From the NCBI GenBank assembly GCA_023459795.1, contig JAEWSP010000001.1, forward strand, positions 18,882-82,881: DNA of 64,000 nt. The letters run 5' to 3'. The notes under the pieces are model-generated. The model searched no databases and was not told the origin of the DNA. It was given only the letters and a program-made list of their open reading frames with translations. Shown one piece after another: positions 34,040-43,104 of the stretch (position 1 is the first letter of the stretch; every line of letters starts with the position of its first letter). The DNA comes from Bacillota bacterium (GTDB lineage Bacteria > Bacillota_I > Bacilli_A > RFN20 > CAG-288). The translations under genes were made by a program, and so were the position numbers.

Positions 34040-34423
34040 TGGTTTTACCTCCATGTGTTCCGTTATCTTCTCTTCCCGAAGGCTTCTCGGCAGCGAGTTT
34101 TTTGATGACAGATTCCGCTTTGCTTCTGTCCCCTTTAGTCTGGCGACTTTTACGACTGCTGGCTAGAAAGAGCTTTCTTAATCGATTTCGAGAACATTCT
34201 AATTCGGGTCAAATATAAAGTCAATCGTTTTCGTAAAATTTTCTATTTTCTTCGTTTCAACCCCTTACAATTCTCGATTTTATCGATATTTATGGGCTTT
34301 TCGAAAAATAGTCGTTGCTTTTTAACATCCAAAAAGTATAATAATATCGATGTTACGAAAACGATTAAGCTTATAATTCAATTGTAAGTAATCGGTTTCG
34401 TCTCCAAAAAGAGGCTAGAAAAC
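34040..34423. promoter_or_regulatory. divergent control region of the cellobiose cluster with two LacI operators
   Basis: Minus promoter (binding protein): -35 TTGACT (34224-34219), 17 bases, -10 TAGAAT (34201-34196). Plus promoter (phosphorylase operon): -35 TTGCTT (34315-34320), 16 bases, -10 TATAAT (34337-34342). The same 14-mer AATCGTTTTCGTAA lies at 34223-34236, overlapping the minus -35. Its exact reverse complement lies at 34353-34366, on the plus transcription start. They are 130 bases centre to centre, so a looped repressor tetramer or two independent dimers are possible. A weaker half-match (AATCGGTTTCGTC) lies near 34390. No gene is present. Confidence 0.8.
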
Positions 34424-36850
34424 ATGAAATTCGGACATTTTGACGACAAAGCTAGAGAATATGTCATTGAAACCCCTCATACACCACTTCCGTGGATCAA
34501 CTTCCTGGGGATCAATGATTTTCACTCTTTAATCTCCAATACCTTGGGTGGATACTCTTTCTACAAGGATGCGAAACTCCGCCGTCTCACCCGCTATCGG
34601 TACAATAATGTCCCGCGTGATGTTTCGGGCCGTTTCTATTATATTAAGGATGAAAACTCTACCTGGAATCTCGCTTACCTTCCTTGCAAAACGGCTTTGG
34701 ATTTTTATGAAGTACGTCATGGACTTAGCTACTCCACTTTTGAAGCGGAGAAGAACGGAATCCATTCCCTTCTCACGGCTTTCGTTCCAATTCATGACAA
34801 CTGCGAGATCAATAAGATTGTTTTAACTAACGTCAGCAAGACTCCGAAAAAGTTCTCTTTATACGGAGCCGTTGAGTTCTGCCTTTATAACGCTGTTGAT
34901 GATGCCAACAACTACCAGAGAAATTTAAATCTCGCGGAAGTCGAAATTGACGATAAAACCATCTATAATAAAACGGAGTACAGAGAGCGAAGGAATCATT
35001 ACTGCTTCTGGCATGTGTCTGTCAACCATGATGGCTACGACACTTCCAGAGACGCTTTCCTGGGTGTTGAAAACGGCTGGTATAATCCGGATGCCGTAAG
35101 ACTTGGGGCTTCCTTCAACTCTGCCGTCACGGAGTATTACCCGATCGGTTGCCATCGGCTGGACATCGTCCTTGCCCCAGGCGAAAGCAAGACTGTCGTC
35201 TTCCTTCTAGGCTATGTCGAAAACGAGAAAGACAAGAAGTACTCTAGCAAGAACGTCATCAACAAGGACAAAGCCTTGGATATCATCAATCGTTACGATG
35301 ATGTAAAGAACGTTGATGCCGCCTTCGATGACTTGAAGAAGTATTGGGATAAGCATCTCTCTATCTTCCAGGTAATGAGCGGAGACGAAAAGTTCGACCG
35401 TATGGCCAATACCTGGAATCAGTATCAGTGCATGGTTACGTATATGATGTCCCGTTCTGCTTCTTACTTCGAGACCGGAACCGGAAGAGGTATGGGATTC
35501 CGTGATTCCTGCCAGGATCTACTCGGATTCGTCCATCTCATCCCGGAGAAGGCAAGAGAAAGAATCATCGATATTGCTTCGATTCAGTTCAAGGATGGTT
35601 CCACCTATCATCAGTACCAGCCGTTAACCAAGTGCGGAAATGCCGATATCGGATCCGGATTCAATGATGATCCGCTTTGGCTAGTCGGTGCAACATGCGC
35701 CTACATCAAGGAAACCGGCGATACGTCCATCCTGGATGTTCCGACTCCTTTCGATAATAAGAAGGGTACAGAGAAGCCTTTGTATGATCACCTCGTCACT
35801 TCCCTGAACTACACAATCCAGAACAAAGGTCCGCATGGTCTTCCTCTTATCGGAAGAGCTGACTGGAACGATTGCCTGAACCTGAACTGCTTCTCGGAGA
35901 CGGACGGAGAATCCTTCCAGACGGTTGAGAACAACGATACGCATACTGCAGAAAGCATCTTCATCTCCGGCATGTTCGTCCTATACGGAAGAGAGTTTGC
36001 CGAACTGGCCGCCCGTCTGGGAAAGAAGGCGGATGCAGCAGTTGTCAATAAGGCCGCCCAGGGATTCGAGCAGGCGACTATCCAGTACGGTTTCGACTAT
36101 CAGGGCGGATACTTCCTTAGGGCATACGATGCCTTCAGCAAGGAAGTCGGATCCAGCCGGTGCGAGGAAGGCAAGATCTTCATCGAACCGCAGGGCTTCT
36201 GCACAATGGCCAGGATCGGTGCCAAGGAAGGGCTGGGAAGAAAAGCTATGGAAAGCTCCCTCAAATACCTCCTGGATGATTGGGGTGCCGAAATCGTCTA
36301 TCCGCCTTATTCCCGTTACCATGTAGAACTTGGCGAAATCTCCTCTTACCCGCAGGGCGTCAAGGAAAACGGTGCTGTGTTCAACCACAACAATCCGTGG
36401 CTTACCATTGCCCTCTGCAAGGAAGGGATGAAGGAAGAGGCGTTCGACCTATACAAGCGGAACGCTCCTGCTTACATCGAAGACAAATCCGATATCCACA
36501 AGACCGAGCCTTATGTCTACTCTCAGATGATTGCAGGCCGTTACAGTGCCAATTACGGAGAAGCCAAGAACTCCTGGCTTACAGGAAGCGCCACTTGGTC
36601 CTTCGTTGCTCTCTCGGAAGGCATCTTAGGTATTATCCCGGATTGGGACGGGCTCATTATCAAGCCTTGCCTAAGCAAGAAATTCCAGAAGGTTGAAATC
36701 CAGCGTCTATTCCGCGGGAAGAAGTTCCTTATCCAGATTGAGAATACTGGAGCAGAATTCTCTCTCATGGTAAACGGGACGAAGCAGACCTCTCCTCTTG
36801 TTCTGCTGAAAGATGGCGTCGATACCTACAATGTCGTGGTGAGCTGCTAG
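34424..36850 (+). CDS. cellobiose phosphorylase (GH94)
   Basis: This 808-residue protein matches cellobiose phosphorylases almost end to end as I recall them (Clostridium thermocellum enzyme ~811 residues). It has the N-terminal beta-sandwich (LISNTLGGYSFYKDAKLRR), the helical linker, the (alpha/alpha)6 barrel with NQYQCMVTYMMSRSASYFETG, GRGMGFRDSCQDLLGFVH and YHQYQPLTK, and the catalytic acid Asp in LIGRADWNDCLNLN (near residue 480). The C-terminal jelly roll begins after NSWLTGSATW. It lacks a signal peptide, so it acts in the cytoplasm, converting cellobiose and phosphate to glucose-1-phosphate and glucose. It is first in an operon with transporter genes. Confidence 0.93.
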   Translation: MKFGHFDDKAREYVIETPHTPLPWINFLGINDFHSLISNTLGGYSFYKDAKLRRLTRYRYNNVPRDVSGRFYYIKDENSTWNLAYLPCKTALDFYEVRHGLSYSTFEAEKNGIHSLLTAFVPIHDNCEINKIVLTNVSKTPKKFSLYGAVEFCLYNAVDDANNYQRNLNLAEVEIDDKTIYNKTEYRERRNHYCFWHVSVNHDGYDTSRDAFLGVENGWYNPDAVRLGASFNSAVTEYYPIGCHRLDIVLAPGESKTVVFLLGYVENEKDKKYSSKNVINKDKALDIINRYDDVKNVDAAFDDLKKYWDKHLSIFQVMSGDEKFDRMANTWNQYQCMVTYMMSRSASYFETGTGRGMGFRDSCQDLLGFVHLIPEKARERIIDIASIQFKDGSTYHQYQPLTKCGNADIGSGFNDDPLWLVGATCAYIKETGDTSILDVPTPFDNKKGTEKPLYDHLVTSLNYTIQNKGPHGLPLIGRADWNDCLNLNCFSETDGESFQTVENNDTHTAESIFISGMFVLYGREFAELAARLGKKADAAVVNKAAQGFEQATIQYGFDYQGGYFLRAYDAFSKEVGSSRCEEGKIFIEPQGFCTMARIGAKEGLGRKAMESSLKYLLDDWGAEIVYPPYSRYHVELGEISSYPQGVKENGAVFNHNNPWLTIALCKEGMKEEAFDLYKRNAPAYIEDKSDIHKTEPYVYSQMIAGRYSANYGEAKNSWLTGSATWSFVALSEGILGIIPDWDGLIIKPCLSKKFQKVEIQRLFRGKKFLIQIENTGAEFSLMVNGTKQTSPLVLLKDGVDTYNVVVSC

Positions 36851-36874
36851 CAAAGAATAATAGGAGGAAGCAAT

Positions 36875-38437
36875 ATGGCAGAAGAACAAAAGAAGGTAGA
36901 AGCGAAGAAGCCGGTGTCGAAAAGGCTCAACTTTTTCCAGCGTAAAGCTCTCGAAAAGAAAGAGATGAGGATGGGAAAGAGGATGATTGCCGAGGAGAAG
37001 AAGAGAGACAGCAAAATCACCTATACTTCTCCTAAGGATGCTTATGTTTCCCTTCAGAGAATCCACAAGATCTACGACAACGGCTATCATGCCGTCCATG
37101 ATTTCTCCATCGATATCAAGCAGCATGAGTTCATTGTCTTCGTCGGTCCTTCCGGCTGCGGTAAATCCACAACCCTGAGAATGGTCGCCGGACTCGAGGA
37201 TATCTCGGCCGGTGCTCTCTTCATCGATGGCGATTACATGAACGATGTCGCTCCGAAGGATAGAGGAATCGCAATGGTCTTCCAGTCCTATGCCCTTTAT
37301 CCGCATCTCACCGTCTACGAAAATATGGCCTATCCGCTGAAGATCATGCATCTCAGCAAGGCCGAAATCGACAAGAGAATCATGGATGCCGCAAACATCC
37401 TTCAGATCGAGCCTCTTCTTGACCGCAAGCCGAAGGCACTCTCCGGTGGCCAGAGACAGCGTGTCGCCCTTGGCCGGGCCATCGTCCGCCATGCGAAGGT
37501 CCTGCTCATGGATGAACCTCTTTCCAACCTCGATGCCAAACTCCGTGTCCAGATGAGAAGCGAAATCGTCTCCCTCCATAACCAGCTCGGCGCTACGACT
37601 ATTTATGTCACTCATGACCAGACGGAAGCTATGACCATGGCTTCCCGTATCGTTGTCATGAAAGTCGGATATGTGCAGCAGATCGGAACTCCGATCGAAG
37701 TCTTCCAGCATCCTTATAACCTCTTCGTCGCCGGATTCATCGGATCCCCGAGCATGAACTTCTATGAAGCCGATTACAACAACGGCGTCCTGACTCTTGC
37801 TGACGGAAACAAGATTGTCCTTTCGGCAAATCAGGTCAAGCTCCACAACGAATATTACGAAAAGAAGGAGAATGGCGACAAGGCAAGAATTGCTGAACTC
37901 ACCACTCTCATTGCTGAATCCAAGAGGGATCTCGCCAATGATCCGAAGATGAAGGAGCTCTTGGATAGCGTCAACGAGAAGATTGCCAATCTTTCCAAGT
38001 CTCTTGAAAACCCGGCCGCTCTCCCGGAAGGGGAAGAGGAAAAGCAGAAGGCCGAAATCAAGCGTCTCATCGAAGACCGGAAGAAGCTTGGATACGGCAT
38101 CTACGACCGTGAAGAAGAGAAGGCTAAGCTCGAAGCAGAAATCCTTACGATCGAAGACATCAAGAAGAACAACCATCAGAAGGTCATCATGGGTCTCCGT
38201 CCGGAAGATATCCACAACGGAGAAGGCGCCCATGAAGGAGCAGCCGTGGAAGTCACCGTCACCATGGCCGAGCTTCTCGGAAACGAATACTACATCCATG
38301 CCAGCTTCGGCGGCAAGGACACAATTGCCCGTTTCCCGTCTGACTCTATGATCAAGACCGGCGACAAGGTCAAGCTTCTTCTTGACTTAAAGAAACTGCA
38401 TATCTTCTCAACGACTACTGAGCTCTGCATTTTCTAG
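36875..38437 (+). CDS. MsmX/UgpC-type sugar ABC transporter ATPase with coiled-coil insertion
   Basis: The core is a CUT1 ATPase: Walker [10 protein letters not shown] (residues 91-99), Q-loop [13 protein letters not shown], signature LSGGQRQR (189-196), Walker [12 protein letters not shown] (210-220), switch THDQTEAM, then the start of the TOBE/OB regulatory domain. Two additions make it 520 residues rather than the usual ~365. One is a basic, helical N-terminal extension of about 50 residues. The other is an insertion of roughly 105 charged residues (about 326-432), predicted coiled coil, inside the OB domain before LRPEDIHNG. It lies between the phosphorylase and the permeases, with GGAGG upstream. 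Confidence 0.92.
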   Translation: MAEEQKKVEAKKPVSKRLNFFQRKALEKKEMRMGKRMIAEEKKRDSKITYTSPKDAYVSLQRIHKIYDNGYHAVHDFSIDIKQHEFIVFVGPSGCGKSTTLRMVAGLEDISAGALFIDGDYMNDVAPKDRGIAMVFQSYALYPHLTVYENMAYPLKIMHLSKAEIDKRIMDAANILQIEPLLDRKPKALSGGQRQRVALGRAIVRHAKVLLMDEPLSNLDAKLRVQMRSEIVSLHNQLGATTIYVTHDQTEAMTMASRIVVMKVGYVQQIGTPIEVFQHPYNLFVAGFIGSPSMNFYEADYNNGVLTLADGNKIVLSANQVKLHNEYYEKKENGDKARIAELTTLIAESKRDLANDPKMKELLDSVNEKIANLSKSLENPAALPEGEEEKQKAEIKRLIEDRKKLGYGIYDREEEKAKLEAEILTIEDIKKNNHQKVIMGLRPEDIHNGEGAHEGAAVEVTVTMAELLGNEYYIHASFGGKDTIARFPSDSMIKTGDKVKLLLDLKKLHIFSTTTELCIF

Positions 38438-38451
38438 GCGGAGGAAGAATC

Positions 38452-39543
38452 ATGGCAGAAAAAACAAAAAAAGACCTGTCACCGGAAGAAAGCATTCTTT
38501 CCCCGTATGGCAGGCTAAGGCTCAAGATCGTCAATAAGTTCTCCAAGAACAAGGGAACGAAGTCGCGCCACAAGATGGTCAACTATGCGAAATACGGCTA
38601 CATGTTCCTGATTCCTTTCTTCGTCATCTTCTTTATCTTCCAGCTCGTCCCGCTTATCCAGACCTTCTATTATTCCTTCAACACCTATTACAAGGATGGA
38701 CTAGACATGGTCGGGCCTACTTTCTGCGGATGGAGCAACTATGTCAAGATGTTTACGGATCCGACCATCCGGCTAGGCGATTTCTTCGCTAATACGGCTA
38801 TCATCTGGATCTGCGGTTTCATTCCTCAGATCGTCGTCTCCCTGCTTCTGGCTATCTTCTTCACCGATGAGAGACTCAAGCTAAAAGGCACGAAGTTCTT
38901 CCAGACAGTTACCTACATGCCTAACCTCGTCATGTCCAGTGCCTTCGGTATGCTCTTCCTGATGCTCTTCTCGGGTGTCGGACCTGTCAACCAGCTCTTC
39001 GGAACTCACATTTCCTTCATTGACGACGTGTGGTGGGTCAGAGGAATCCTTTCTTTCATCAACTGGCTTATGTGGTTCGGAAATACTGCAATTCTCCTGA
39101 TGTCCGGCATCATGGGCATCGATGAATCCCTCTTCGAATCCGCTCGACTGGATGGCTCTTCGGCTTGGCATACGTTCTGGCATATCACAATGCCTCTTCT
39201 GATGCCTATCTTCGTATACGTCCTCATCACTTCCCTCATCGGCGGAATCCAGCTCTTCGATGTCGCCTATATCTTCACCGGTGGAAGCGGTGGACCGCAA
39301 ATGACTTCCAATACGATCATGATGTATCTTTACAGCCTTGTCACCAATGCTCAGGACTTCGGTCTCTCGGGTGCCGTATCTGTCTTCCTCTTCTTAATCA
39401 CTGCTGTCCTTTCGGTCCTGGTCTACAAGACCCTGATTCCGAATTACAGCGCGACAAAGGCGGAAGCCAAAGCCAGGAAGAAGAGAATGAACTGGCTGAA
39501 GAATGCCTATTCGGAAGGAGGAAACGAAAATGGAGCAGACTAA
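38452..39543 (+). CDS. sugar ABC transporter permease (MalF/LplB-like)
   Basis: This 363-residue permease has a cytoplasmic N-terminal stretch of ~45 charged residues and a first TM helix (YMFLIPFFVIFFIFQLVPLIQ), followed by the BPD_transp_1 domain. The EAA loop reads ESARLDGSSAWHTFWHITMPLL, the typical contact for the MsmX ATPase. The start follows the ATPase stop by 14 bases with GGAGGAAG. It forms a heterodimer with the next gene product, which it overlaps by 14 bases. Confidence 0.93.
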   Translation: MAEKTKKDLSPEESILSPYGRLRLKIVNKFSKNKGTKSRHKMVNYAKYGYMFLIPFFVIFFIFQLVPLIQTFYYSFNTYYKDGLDMVGPTFCGWSNYVKMFTDPTIRLGDFFANTAIIWICGFIPQIVVSLLLAIFFTDERLKLKGTKFFQTVTYMPNLVMSSAFGMLFLMLFSGVGPVNQLFGTHISFIDDVWWVRGILSFINWLMWFGNTAILLMSGIMGIDESLFESARLDGSSAWHTFWHITMPLLMPIFVYVLITSLIGGIQLFDVAYIFTGGSGGPQMTSNTIMMYLYSLVTNAQDFGLSGAVSVFLFLITAVLSVLVYKTLIPNYSATKAEAKARKKRMNWLKNAYSEGGNENGAD

Positions 39544-40435
39544 ACAAGCACCGGTCTTCCATGTTCCATCTACGCAGAAGAAGAAATACAAATCCTCTTC
39601 TGCTTCCCTGACCGTCTCCCGCATCTTCATCTATATCTTCCTGATTTTTCTCACTCTCCTCTGCCTCTTCCCGTTCTATATTCTTCTTGTTAATTGTTCG
39701 TATCCTAGCTCTCAGATTCAGCAGGGCTTCCATTGGTGGTTCGGCAACTACTTCGCCAACAACTGGAACAAACTCTTCAATAATTCCGGTACTCCGGTCG
39801 GAAAAGCTTTGTTCAACTCCCTTTGGCTGGCCCTTGTAAACTCCATCTTGACTGTCTACTTCTCCTCTCTGACCGCCTTTGCTACCCATACCTACCGTTT
39901 CAAGGGAAAGAAGTTCGTTGAAAACTTCATCCTCCTCATCATGATGATTCCGACTCAGGTCTCTTCCATGGGTCTTGTCCTCTATTGCATCCAGCACGGA
40001 CTTACGAATAACTACTGGATCCTGATCCTTCCCTGCATTGCTGCTCCTGCAACCTACTTCTATATGAAGCAATACATGGATTCCATCCTGCCTTATGAAG
40101 TCATCGAAGCCGCCCGTGTGGACGGCACTTCCGAAATCGGTATCTTTCACAAGATCGTTCTTCCGATCATCAAGCCGGCTCTTGCTGTTCAGTTCATCTT
40201 CTGCTATGTCGGAAACTGGAACAACTTCTTCACACCGGCAATGCTTCTCAACGAAGAGAACATGAAGACGATTCCTCTTATCATCTCCTCCTTCAAGAAT
40301 TCCGATCCCCGTACCTTCGATCTCGGTTTGGTCTACATGCTTATCACGGTCGCTGTTGTTCCGATCCTGATCGTCTACCTTATCTTCTCCCGTAGTATCA
40401 TCAAGAACCTGACCAGCGGTGCTGTCAAGGGATAA
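39530..40435 (+). CDS. sugar ABC transporter permease (MalG/LplC-like)
   Basis: The start is ATG 39530, behind GGAGG at the end of the previous gene; an upstream ATG at 39503 has no site. The 301-residue protein has six TM helices: an N-terminal helix (IFIYIFLIFLTLLCLFPFYILL), the long extracellular loop with WWFGNYF, and the EAA loop EAARVDGTSEIGIFHKIVLPI. It ends SRSIIKNLTSGAVKG, typical of MalG-type permeases. It is the last gene of the operon and is followed by a terminator. Confidence 0.93.
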   Translation: MEQTKQAPVFHVPSTQKKKYKSSSASLTVSRIFIYIFLIFLTLLCLFPFYILLVNCSYPSSQIQQGFHWWFGNYFANNWNKLFNNSGTPVGKALFNSLWLALVNSILTVYFSSLTAFATHTYRFKGKKFVENFILLIMMIPTQVSSMGLVLYCIQHGLTNNYWILILPCIAAPATYFYMKQYMDSILPYEVIEAARVDGTSEIGIFHKIVLPIIKPALAVQFIFCYVGNWNNFFTPAMLLNEENMKTIPLIISSFKNSDPRTFDLGLVYMLITVAVVPILIVYLIFSRSIIKNLTSGAVKG

Positions 40436-40462
40436 AAAACAGGTTACCTTCTTCTAAACTCG

Positions 40463-40500
40463 GAAACAGGATCGGACCCCTTTCGATCCTGTTTTCTTTT
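40463..40500 (+). terminator. terminator of the cellobiose operon
   Basis: Stem GAAACAGGATCG/CGATCCTGTTTTC followed by TTTT, 28 bases after the permease stop. Confidence 0.85.
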
Positions 40501-40518
40501 GACCTTATAACTCCATCA

Positions 40519-40551
40519 AAAAAGCCCTGCCCGGAGGCAGGGCTGATTTTT
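40519..40551. terminator. bidirectional terminator, mainly for lacI
   Basis: The stem AGCCCTGCC/GGCAGGGCT with a short loop has an A-run on the left (T-run for the minus-strand lacI) and TTTTT on the right. Confidence 0.8.
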
Positions 40552-40560
40552 GACCTAGGA

Positions 40561-41568
40561 CTACAGGATCGACTTCGTCGTTCCGCCTTCCTGGACATAG
40601 CCGTCGATATAGATAACCTTCGGAGTAAACGTCTCCGGAGACTGGATCTGCTCGATCAGCTGACGGGAAGCTTCTCTTCCGAGCTCTTCGGAATTCTGGT
40701 GGTAGGTGGTGTAGGAAGGTCTAGCAATCCGGCTGATATCGATTCCATCGTATCCGACAACGGAGATATCATTCGGAACCTTGTAGCCGTCTTCATTCAG
40801 GGCGGTAATAGCTCCCATCATGGCAACATCATCTGTCGTGAAGATGCAGGTCGGGCGGTTAGCTAACCGCATAAGCTGCTGTACTGCTCTTCCGCAGGCA
40901 CGGGGATCATGGTATCTGCCCTGCACAAGCCAATCCGGATTTTCCTTGATTCCAAGTTCCCGGCATTCCTTATGGAAGGAGGCAAGCCGGCGCATCGTGA
41001 CATCCGTTGCATCACCATAGATAACAGCTAGCTTCGTATGGCCAAGCCCATGAACATAGGAAACGAGCTTTGCCATTCCCTGGGAATTGTCGCTCATGAC
41101 GGCCGTAGCAGAATTGAAGACATAGTCGATTGTGACAACCGGAATCGTGGAATTGACCAGTTCGATGACTTCCGGATTGGTGTAGTCTTCCGTAACAATG
41201 ACAATGCCATCGACATTTCTATATTTTGCAAGCTGCAGATAACTCATTCCGTTTCCCGGCATTTTGGAGAGGAAGAAGATAGTGTAGCCACGGCTTTCGG
41301 CCTCGACCTTGACGGAGTCCAGGATGGAGGAGAAGAATTCATGCTTCAAGCCGCCCTGGGTAGGATCCACATAGACAACACCGATTGTGAAAGATTTACG
41401 AGTCTTTAACGCACGGGCAAAAGCATTTGGGACATACCCTAATTCGTTTGCCTTTTTCTTGATTCTTTCAATGGTCTGCGGAGCCAGTTCCTTGGAGTCA
41501 TGGAGAGCTTTGCTGACAGTAGCAATAGAACTGTTCGTAGCAATCGCAATATCCTTTAGTTTTATCAT
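40561..41568 (-). CDS. LacI-family transcriptional repressor of the cellobiose cluster
   Basis: The start is ATG 41568 behind AAAAGGAGC; an upstream TTG/ATG candidate lies before that site. The 335-residue protein opens with the LacI HTH MIKLKDIAIATNSSIATVSKALHDSKELA and hinge helix VPNAFARALKTRKS. A periplasmic-binding-protein fold follows, with SFTIGVVY, the GHTKLAVI motif and the usual FTTDDVAMMGAI. Its position next to the sugar operon is one line of evidence that it controls it. The other is a recurring TCGTTTTCG motif at the sugar promoters and at its own promoter. Confidence 0.9.
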   Translation of the reverse strand: MIKLKDIAIATNSSIATVSKALHDSKELAPQTIERIKKKANELGYVPNAFARALKTRKSFTIGVVYVDPTQGGLKHEFFSSILDSVKVEAESRGYTIFFLSKMPGNGMSYLQLAKYRNVDGIVIVTEDYTNPEVIELVNSTIPVVTIDYVFNSATAVMSDNSQGMAKLVSYVHGLGHTKLAVIYGDATDVTMRRLASFHKECRELGIKENPDWLVQGRYHDPRACGRAVQQLMRLANRPTCIFTTDDVAMMGAITALNEDGYKVPNDISVVGYDGIDISRIARPSYTTYHQNSEELGREASRQLIEQIQSPETFTPKVIYIDGYVQEGGTTKSIL

Positions 41569-41873
41569 ACTTTGCTCCTTTTCAAACGTTTTCGTTTGCA
41601 TATATTATACAATGAAAGAAAAATTCAAACAAGCTATTATACTCGTTTTCGAAAAATTTTTCGAATCAAATTGAGGCCTTTCAATTCACTTTTTCAACAT
41701 TTTCTATTTTCCTAAACCTATCTTCTGTCTCTTTTTAAACAAGTTTCTTTTTTCTCCCTTCTTTTCCGGTCTGATTTGCCTTGCAAAATAGCAAAGAATA
41801 ACACCCGATTACGCAAGTTCGGTTAACAGAAAAGTCCGCTTTTCCTATAATACTCAAAAAGGAGACTTTTTGT
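41569..41873. promoter_or_regulatory. divergent lacI-esterase control region
   Basis: Minus strand lacI promoter: -35 TTGTTT (41632-41627), 17 bases, -10 TATAAT (41609-41604). It is followed at once by the palindrome-like operator CAAACGTTTTCGTTTG (41583-41598) over the transcription start, indicating autorepression. A further TCGTTTTCG lies at 41643-41651. Plus strand esterase promoter: -35 TTAACA (41823-41828), 17 bases, -10 TATAAT (41846-41851), then AAAAAGGAG. The rest is AT-rich with no gene. Confidence 0.75.
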
Positions 41874-43022
41874 ATGAAATCCAAACACCTGTCTTTTGTT
41901 CTACTCCCTCTCCTCCTTTCTTCCTGCAAACAAACCGTTCAATCTTCCTCTGCTTCTTCGGCTGCTCTTTCTTCCTCCTCGGCTAAGTACCTAGAGACAA
42001 CAGTATCCGTCCCGGAACACATTGACTATTTCGATGTCCAGGGAAGACTGGAAGTCTTTGATGACTGCCTCGCTTTGGACTATTCCGGAAGCTCTCTTAC
42101 CTTTACCGCCGACTGCCAGGGAGAGGTCTCCGTCAAAGCGGAAAGTGCCTATACGAACTATGACGAATCCAGCAACGGAAAAAGAGGCCTCACTCTGTTC
42201 TCCGTCTTTGTCGACGGAGAAAGGACGAAGAAGAACCTGGCCCTGGATAACGAAGGGAAGGATCTGATCCTAGCCGAAGACCTTCTTCCAGGGACCCATG
42301 TCTTCTCGCTCGTAAGGCAGACCAATGTCTATATGTCGATCTGCAATGTCTTCTCCATATCCTTTTCCGGTTCTTTGCTTCCTACCAAGAAGAAAAAACA
42401 CTTCATCGAATATATCGGAGACAGCTACACATCCGGCTATAGTCTTCAGGGAGTCAAAGAAGGGGGAGGATACGATTCCAGCTTCGATGATCCAATCGAT
42501 GCCTTTGCCTATACCTCAGCGGCTCTGCTTGATTCCGGATACAGCCTCACCGCTTTTTCCGGTGCTGGATTTGCTTATGGCTATACGCCTTTCGCCGTTC
42601 CGAAGGTCTACCCCTATGCCAATTACTTCCGGAACAAGACCGTCAGCTACGGACCGGACACCAAAGCCGACCTGGTCGTAATTAATCTTGGAACAAACGA
42701 TGTTTCTCAGGTCGGTTTTGACAACAACCATAAGCAGATAGAAGAAGGTATCAAGACGCTTGTAACAGAAGCCTTCGATGCCTACGGAGGAGAGAATATC
42801 CCGCTTCTCTTCTGCACAGACAGCACCCATGAAAACAACGACTCCCTGATCACAGAAGCTATGTCTTCTTATCTTCCGGATGTACCTTACAAGATGATCG
42901 AACTCACAACGAACAATCAGAAGAATAATTATCATCCGGATGCTGAATGCGGTCATATACAGGGTAAGGAACTAGCTTCCGCTATCAAGGATTTCTTGCC
43001 TTCGGTCTTCGGAGATCAGTGA
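41874..43022 (+). CDS. CE2-like carbohydrate esterase lipoprotein (SGNH hydrolase)
   Basis: This 382-residue lipoprotein has lipobox LSSC (Cys18) and a Ser-rich linker. An N-terminal beta-sandwich of ~130 residues follows, then an SGNH hydrolase domain: nucleophile Ser in YIGDSYTSGY (Ser184), NLGTND (Gly273, Asn275) and catalytic HPDAECGH (His354 to His361 region). This two-domain layout is that of CE2 acetylxylan/acetyl-mannan esterases, which deacetylate hemicellulose and can bind cellulose in the same cleft. Its place beside cellobiose genes supports a role in plant glycan breakdown at the cell surface. Family assignment is by motif and layout only. Confidence 0.8.
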   Translation: MKSKHLSFVLLPLLLSSCKQTVQSSSASSAALSSSSAKYLETTVSVPEHIDYFDVQGRLEVFDDCLALDYSGSSLTFTADCQGEVSVKAESAYTNYDESSNGKRGLTLFSVFVDGERTKKNLALDNEGKDLILAEDLLPGTHVFSLVRQTNVYMSICNVFSISFSGSLLPTKKKKHFIEYIGDSYTSGYSLQGVKEGGGYDSSFDDPIDAFAYTSAALLDSGYSLTAFSGAGFAYGYTPFAVPKVYPYANYFRNKTVSYGPDTKADLVVINLGTNDVSQVGFDNNHKQIEEGIKTLVTEAFDAYGGENIPLLFCTDSTHENNDSLITEAMSSYLPDVPYKMIELTTNNQKNNYHPDAECGHIQGKELASAIKDFLPSVFGDQ

Positions 43023-43065
43023 AGAAATCTTAATTTCCAACTTCTATTAAAATAAACAAAGCACT

Positions 43066-43101
43066 AAAAAACTCAGCTCTTATGCAAAGCTGAGTTTTTT
43101 T
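43066..43101. terminator. bidirectional terminator between the esterase and GH3 genes
   Basis: Stem AAAACTCAGCT/AGCTGAGTTTT with an A-run on the left and TTTTT on the right, serving both convergent genes. Confidence 0.85.
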
Positions 43102-43104
43102 CTG

